A DNA stretch of 25,497 nucleotides from an uncultured Flavobacteriales bacterium (GTDB taxonomy: Bacteria > Bacteroidota > Bacteroidia > Flavobacteriales_D > Sanyastnellaceae): NCBI GenBank assembly GCA_937974555.1, contig CALJKR010000010.1:1-25497 (forward strand), written 5' to 3'. Position 1 is the stretch's first letter; the number at the start of each line of letters is the position of its first letter. Of this stretch, positions 21,462 through 25,497 are shown one piece after another. The notes beneath the pieces are model-generated. The model was given only the letters and a program-made list of their open reading frames with translations. It had not been told where the DNA came from and ran no database searches. The position numbers were made by a program, and so were the translations under genes.

Positions 21462-21487
21462 AAAAAAAAACCGGCTAATTGCCGGTT
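21462..21487 (-). terminator. Intrinsic terminator after rpmB
   Basis: On the minus strand AACCGGC, loop AATTA, GCCGGTT, continuing into a run of nine T (counting the last stem bases). It lies 35 bp beyond the rpmB stop. Confidence 0.88.
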
Positions 21488-21521
21488 CAATTTTCGGCCT
21501 GAAGAGGCGTCAAATTTTTTA

Positions 21522-21758
21522 TTAGGCCATCAATCCGTTGGCTTTGGCTTGCTTCATAGCAGCCGCCAATCCAATTTTGTTGATGGTTTTCATTCCTTTT
21601 GGAGTTACTCGCAACTCAATAAAGCGTTGCTCTTCTTCTGACCAAAACTTTTTGTATTGCAAGTTGGGATAAAACTTACGACGAGTCTTGATATTAGAGT
21701 GAGAAACATTGTTTCCTGAAATGGTTTTCTTACCGGTAATTTGACAAACGCGTGGCAT
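21522..21758 (-). CDS. rpmB: 50S ribosomal protein L28
   Basis: 78 residues, normal for Bacteroidota L28. It begins MPRVCQITGKKTISGNNVSHS and contains TRRKFYPNLQ and LRVTPKGMKTINKIG, the standard L28 landmarks. It is a component of the large ribosomal subunit. The ATG at 21758 is set by homology; a frame extending to 21923 is spurious because it overlaps cinA and the promoter. It lies downstream of cinA, as often in Bacteroidota, but a terminator follows directly and no rpmG (L33) or DUF4295 gene is found after it. Confidence 0.96.
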   Translation of the reverse strand: MPRVCQITGKKTISGNNVSHSNIKTRRKFYPNLQYKKFWSEEEQRFIELRVTPKGMKTINKIGLAAAMKQAKANGLMA

Positions 21759-21790
21759 ATTCTTCTTTTTTAAATTCGAATTAAGGAGTG

Positions 21791-21798
21791 CAAATATA
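21791..21798 (-). promoter_or_regulatory. Putative rpmB -7 box
   Basis: TATATTTG on the minus strand, an exact TAnnTTTG match 32 nt before the rpmB ATG, in the 64-bp gap after cinA. The nearest TTG upstream (21814-21812) is only 13 nt away, so the -33 element is unclear. Confidence 0.5.
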
Positions 21799-21822
21799 AT
21801 ATTTATTTTTACAATTCCGATG

Positions 21823-23088
21823 TTAATTATTAAAATAATGGACTCTGAGCAAATTTGCGGCCTGTAAGCAGGTGTTTTGGATGTTTCGCATTCGATTATT
21901 TCCCAGGTGCAGGGTCTGTGCAAAATGCTGAATGCCGTTGGTCACGGCGATGCAAATGGTGCCTACAGGAATCTCAGGGTTGTCTGAATTGGGACCAGCA
22001 TACCCTGTGGTGGCTATGGCAAAATCAGTATTCATTTTTTTTAGGCAAGCTTGGGCCATGGCCAATGCCACGGGTTCACTCACAACACCATGTGATTGAA
22101 TAAGGTCTTCTTGAACTCCCAAAGTTTGGATTTTACTTTCGATCCAATAAGCGGTGATGCCACCTTTGAAAAAATTACTGGCTCCTGCCTCTGCGGTAAA
22201 GGCGCTTTGTAGGGCGCCTCCAGTGCAGCTCTCAGCTACGGACAGGGTTTTGCCTTGGGTTTCACACCATCGGGCAATGGTTTTAAAAATGGTGGTTTCG
22301 TGATCGCTGAAAACAATGTCACCCAATATGGATTTGATTTGTGCTGCGCGGCGGGCAATGGCATTTTCCGCCCCGGTTGGATCCCAAACGCCATATTGTG
22401 ATAAACGCAGTTTGACGCTACCGGGAGAGGGAAGGTAGGCCAATGAAATGCCCTCTTTTTCTATTTCATGCTCAAATTCGATGAGTTGATCGGCGATGTA
22501 ACTCTCACCTACGCCAATGGTCATTAAGGTTTGATGGATGATGGTGGGCATTTCAAACTTCTTTTGAATCATGGGAAGGATGGTTTCTTCTACCATCGCT
22601 TGCATTTCATAAGGTACACCGGGCATTGAAATGAGCACATGCCCTTCTCTTTCCATCCACATTCCTGGTGCAGTGCCTTGGTAATTGGGGATTACGGTGC
22701 ACTTGGAAGGAACCATGCTTTGTCCATGATTTCTTTCTGCCAATGGTAAATTGCGTTTTTCAAAAAAAAGCTTCACTCGATCAAACGTATCCTGATCGCG
22801 AACCAACTCATCTTGAAAAAACTCCGCAATCGATGTTTTGGTGATGTCGTCCTTGGTGGGGCCCAGCCCGCCGGTGACAAAGGTGACTTGGGCGTGCTGA
22901 AGACTGGTCTCCATTTCACGAGCAATGGCGTCCTTGTTGTCGGGGATAGCAATAACCCTTCGCACTTGCATCCCCATCTGATTGCTTTTCATACCAAGCC
23001 ACGATGCGTTGGTGTTGACGGTTTGTCCAATTAGAAGTTCATCACCTATGGATAATATATCCACCCAAACATTTTTTATCTCTGTCAT
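21823..23088 (-). CDS. cinA: CinA-family protein (nicotinamide-nucleotide amidase / competence-damage protein)
   Basis: 421 residues from the ATG at 23088; a longer frame would run through the promoter. Two domains: an N-terminal molybdopterin-binding-like (COG1058) domain at about 5-170 with ILSIGDELLIGQTVNTNASWLG and TGGLGPTKDD (72-81), then ISMPGVPYEM; and a C-terminal PncC domain at about 265-421 with LSVAESCTGGALQSAF (Ser in VAESCTGG, 284-291), GGITAYWIESK and ATTGYAGPNSDNPEIPVGT. In characterised full-length CinA proteins the N domain is an ADP-ribose/CoA-type pyrophosphatase and the C domain deamidates NMN to nicotinate mononucleotide in pyridine nucleotide recycling; a direct role in competence here is not implied. 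It is divergent from the T9SS protein gene and followed by rpmB. Confidence 0.94.
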   Translation of the reverse strand: MTEIKNVWVDILSIGDELLIGQTVNTNASWLGMKSNQMGMQVRRVIAIPDNKDAIAREMETSLQHAQVTFVTGGLGPTKDDITKTSIAEFFQDELVRDQDTFDRVKLFFEKRNLPLAERNHGQSMVPSKCTVIPNYQGTAPGMWMEREGHVLISMPGVPYEMQAMVEETILPMIQKKFEMPTIIHQTLMTIGVGESYIADQLIEFEHEIEKEGISLAYLPSPGSVKLRLSQYGVWDPTGAENAIARRAAQIKSILGDIVFSDHETTIFKTIARWCETQGKTLSVAESCTGGALQSAFTAEAGASNFFKGGITAYWIESKIQTLGVQEDLIQSHGVVSEPVALAMAQACLKKMNTDFAIATTGYAGPNSDNPEIPVGTICIAVTNGIQHFAQTLHLGNNRMRNIQNTCLQAANLLRVHYFNN

Positions 23089-23109
23089 CTTTTTTATATT
23101 CGCTTCAAA

Positions 23110-23117
23110 CAAATTTA
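23110..23117 (-). promoter_or_regulatory. Putative cinA -7 box
   Basis: TAAATTTG on the minus strand, an exact TAnnTTTG match 21 nt before the cinA ATG, in the 51-bp gap to the divergent gene. A TTG lies 13 nt upstream, shorter than usual. I see no good box for the divergent gene at 23140. Confidence 0.5.
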
Positions 23118-23139
23118 TTTTATACTTAACCAAAAGCCC

Positions 23140-25464
23140 ATGAAAAAGTTCTATTCGTTTGGCTTAATGTTGGCGATTGCAGGCTCAATGTCAGCCCAGA
23201 GTCAACTCAAGCAAAGCCCCGGCTCAAGCCCGTCGGCACGTTACAATCCTTACAAGGATGAAGTCATTCATCAAGTGCTTTCGCAAAAAGCAAAGAAAAC
23301 ACCCATGATTCCTGGTGCCGCTAAAAGTGCGTCAACAGAAGAGGAAGTGGGTATCTCTGTTTATGATTTGCAAACCAATGGTTCTGTGTGCCCACGTATC
23401 GTTGCTGACGATCAAGGTGTAGCCGCAACTTGGACTTTTTCTGCTCTCGAAGGGGGTGGTGCTTATTCAGACCGTGGTACTGGATACAATTTCAGAAATC
23501 CTTCCACCAACCAATGGGATGATTTTCCATCCGCACGTATCGAATCATACCGTACGGGATGGTCGAATTTGATGCACTTGGCCAATGGAAGTGAGGTTGT
23601 TCTTGCGCACAATGGTGTTGGTGGAATTAAAATGACCACGCGTGCTGCTGTTGGAACGGGTGCATGGAATGCAACCACTGAAATTCCAAACAATACGGGC
23701 GAAGCGCTTTTGTGGCCTCGTGCTTGCAACGTGGGAAATACCATTCACATGATTGCCATTACTGATCCCAACAATTCTACGCCATACAATGGTTTGGAAA
23801 TGGCTCTTTTATACTACCGTTCTCAAGATGGTGGTGCAACATGGGATGTCATTGATGGTGCTTTGCCAGAAATGTCTTCTGCATTTACCAAGGACGTTAC
23901 TGCAGATACTTATGCCATCCATGCCAGAGGCAATACTGTTGCCATTGCGGTATTTGGTGAATTGAATGATACATATGTATATGTTTCAGAAGATGCAGGT
24001 AATACTTGGACCAAGACTGTGGTTTGGGATTTCCCAATCGATGGTTATGAAGTAGACATGGGTACGGACATTGAAGGTGACGGTATCCAAGATACCATCA
24101 TGTCAACAGATGGAACAGGTGCTATTTATGTAGATGTAAATAACAATTTGCATGTTTCTTTTGGTACAATGTTCTATACGGATGACTTGGGTGTAATTGA
24201 CTCGGTTTATTCTTATTTCCCATTGGCAGGTAGCGTAGCATATTGGAATAGCAATATGACTCCCACTGTTACAGGTGTGGATAGCGTATGGGTAGGACAA
24301 GATTCTACTTTCTTATACAATGAGATTGTTTATTCAAATGAGATTGACTTGGTTAACTCAACTTATGTATGGTCTGCATATGATGATTATTATGACTTGG
24401 GTTCAGGACCTATGGTTGTAGGCTCTGTGGTTGCTGCTCCAGCAGGAATTGAGTGGGTATCTGCTTCTGTATCTTTTGAGGATCCCAATAATGGAGGTGT
24501 AGTTTTAGAAGCCAATGGCAACACTTACAATTTGGCTACTTCAGGCAACCTGGATATCTCTGCTTGGGGATTGGGTTCAAATTTCGATTATTCAATTTAC
24601 TCGGCCATTGATAGTTTGTTGTTGAATGTTTCTGTTAACTTCTCTGGGAACTACAACACAGGTGAGATTCAAGACACTGTGTATTTGGTTGCTTCAGTTA
24701 CTCCAGTTTATTCTTATACCGATATTTATGAGTATGTAGATGTAATCAGCTACAATGACGTGATTCTTGAAATTGGTGTTTCTCCAGACAATGACACGAC
24801 CATTCCAGCTGCTACAACTGAAGTAGGTCAATACGGAAATTCGGGCATTGCCTCTCATCCTCAAATCGCAGGTGATGCTTCAGGTAATATCTATGTGGCA
24901 TACTCAGCGATCAATGAGAACTTCTTCAATGGTCAAGAGTATTTGCGTCACGTTTATGCTGTAAAATCTACAGATGCAGGATTGTCTTGGTCAGCTGAAG
25001 TGGACATCACTCCTGATTTGGCTGGTACAGGTTGGGAATACATGTATGCTTCTATGGCACATGAGATGTACAACGATCGTTTGCACTTGGTGATTCAAAA
25101 AGATGAAGAGCCTGGTATTCACGTTCAACCAGAAACGGCTGCAGATCCTGTTGCGGACAATTTGCAAATCTATTTGGCAGTTACCAGTGATTTGGTTGCA
25201 TCTTTCAACGAGAGTGTTGATGATGTTACATTGTCAGAGATTGCGATGTATCCAAATCCTTCTAGCGATATGGTGAATGTGATTACTGAAAGTTGGATGG
25301 GTGGTCAATTGCAGGTTTTTGATTTAACTGGTCGTCAAGTGGCGAGCATGAACGTAACCGCAGGTCGCACAGTAATTAATGTTGCTGATTGGAATGCTGG
25401 TTTGTATCAAGTGGTTTTAATCAACAAAGGACAGAAAGTAGTTTCTGCTATTGTTGTTGAGTAA
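23140..25464 (+). CDS. T9SS-exported Asp-box (sialidase-like fold) protein with a Lys/Arg-free insert
   Basis: 774 residues. The signal peptide is MKKFYSFGLMLAIAGSMSAQ. Three Asp-box (BNR) motifs S-x-D-x-G-x-(T/S)-W are seen: SQDGGATWDV (228-237), SEDAGNTWTK (283-292) and STDAGLSWSA (610-619), indicating a sialidase-like beta-propeller. No catalytic Arg triad or Tyr/Glu pair of a true sialidase could be assigned, so enzyme activity is not claimed. Between the second and third Asp box lie over 300 residues, far more than one blade, rich in Tyr, Asp, Asn, Ser and Val. Residues 293-602 contain no Lys or Arg at all. The C-terminal part (IAMYPNPSSDMVNV ... DWNAGLYQVVLINKG, about 700-774) is a T9SS type A sorting domain, so the protein is exported to the cell surface or medium. 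Substrate or function unknown. Confidence 0.87.
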   Translation: MKKFYSFGLMLAIAGSMSAQSQLKQSPGSSPSARYNPYKDEVIHQVLSQKAKKTPMIPGAAKSASTEEEVGISVYDLQTNGSVCPRIVADDQGVAATWTFSALEGGGAYSDRGTGYNFRNPSTNQWDDFPSARIESYRTGWSNLMHLANGSEVVLAHNGVGGIKMTTRAAVGTGAWNATTEIPNNTGEALLWPRACNVGNTIHMIAITDPNNSTPYNGLEMALLYYRSQDGGATWDVIDGALPEMSSAFTKDVTADTYAIHARGNTVAIAVFGELNDTYVYVSEDAGNTWTKTVVWDFPIDGYEVDMGTDIEGDGIQDTIMSTDGTGAIYVDVNNNLHVSFGTMFYTDDLGVIDSVYSYFPLAGSVAYWNSNMTPTVTGVDSVWVGQDSTFLYNEIVYSNEIDLVNSTYVWSAYDDYYDLGSGPMVVGSVVAAPAGIEWVSASVSFEDPNNGGVVLEANGNTYNLATSGNLDISAWGLGSNFDYSIYSAIDSLLLNVSVNFSGNYNTGEIQDTVYLVASVTPVYSYTDIYEYVDVISYNDVILEIGVSPDNDTTIPAATTEVGQYGNSGIASHPQIAGDASGNIYVAYSAINENFFNGQEYLRHVYAVKSTDAGLSWSAEVDITPDLAGTGWEYMYASMAHEMYNDRLHLVIQKDEEPGIHVQPETAADPVADNLQIYLAVTSDLVASFNESVDDVTLSEIAMYPNPSSDMVNVITESWMGGQLQVFDLTGRQVASMNVTAGRTVINVADWNAGLYQVVLINKGQKVVSAIVVE

Positions 25465-25479
25465 TACAAAGTTGTTTTG

Positions 25480-25497
25480 ATAAAAAAAGCCCCGCAT
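25480..25497 (+). terminator. Possible first arm of a terminator cut by the window end
   Basis: A7 followed by GCCCCGC at the very end resembles the left arm of the A-tract/GC-stem terminators seen elsewhere in this window, 15 bp after the last stop. The right arm is outside the window. Confidence 0.35.

Noticed and set aside
21759..21923. N-terminal extension of L28 to 133 residues
   Set aside because: It would overlap the end of cinA and the -7 box; the L28 family starts at MPRVCQ.
23140..25464. Annotation as an active sialidase
   Set aside because: Asp boxes occur in many non-sialidases and I could not assign the Arg triad or Tyr/Glu catalytic pair.
1..25497. CRISPR arrays, insertion sequences, prophage or rRNA genes
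   Set aside because: No regularly spaced repeats, transposase-like frames, phage genes or rRNA sequence were seen on either strand.
1..25497. Shine-Dalgarno-based start calling
   Set aside because: No consistent AGGAGG-like spacing was seen before clear starts; Bacteroidota generally do not rely on it, so starts were set by homology, signal peptides and promoter position.

Overview
The window comes from a Bacteroidota chromosome, most likely a Flavobacteriia-like, pigmented aquatic lineage. The evidence is type IX secretion (T9SS) C-terminal sorting domains on two large exported proteins, FISUMP-domain surface proteins, a DUF2723 membrane protein, fused SecDF, BshB1 of the bacillithiol pathway, the CrtY(cd)-type lycopene cyclase, no visible Shine-Dalgarno sequences, and repeated matches to the Bacteroidota -7 promoter box TAnnTTTG. 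I see no mobile element, CRISPR array or prophage. The region looks like core chromosome with compact spacing.

Layout. 1-1864 (+): two adjacent FISUMP-domain exported proteins, the first cut by the window edge, ending at a bidirectional terminator. 1923-3155 (-): ornithine aminotransferase. 3220-4887 (+): ndk and icd, ending at a terminator. 4961-6793 (+): a PKD/T9SS exported protein. 6835-10518 (+): a 1227-residue DUF2723 (GT117-like) membrane protein, then a terminator and a small exported MORN-repeat protein (10557-10928). 10925-15447 (-): a tightly interlocked carotenoid operon, transcribed crtI, crtB, unknown exported protein, idi, crtZ, lycopene cyclase. 15496-16506 (-): an M23/LysM peptidoglycan hydrolase, divergent from bshB1 (16600-17307, +), which is followed by tRNA-His. 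17464-18356 (-): tatA overlapping an alkB-like dioxygenase gene. 18415-21396 (-): secDF. 21522-21758 (-): rpmB. 21823-23088 (-): cinA. 23140-25464 (+): a T9SS-exported Asp-box protein.

How the genes work together. The carotenoid operon carries the steps from GGPP to zeaxanthin plus isoprenoid isomerisation. No GGPP synthase, ketolase or regulator is present in the window. SecDF, TatA, the T9SS cargos, the M23 hydrolase and the DUF2723 protein all concern export or the cell envelope.

No wholly new multi-gene system is evident. The observations most worth following are: an unknown exported protein locked into the crt operon; a 310-residue stretch without any Lys or Arg in the last T9SS protein; a sharply AT-rich in-frame segment inside the DUF2723 gene; and three genes whose -7 box sits 4-5 nt before the ATG, implying leaderless transcripts.
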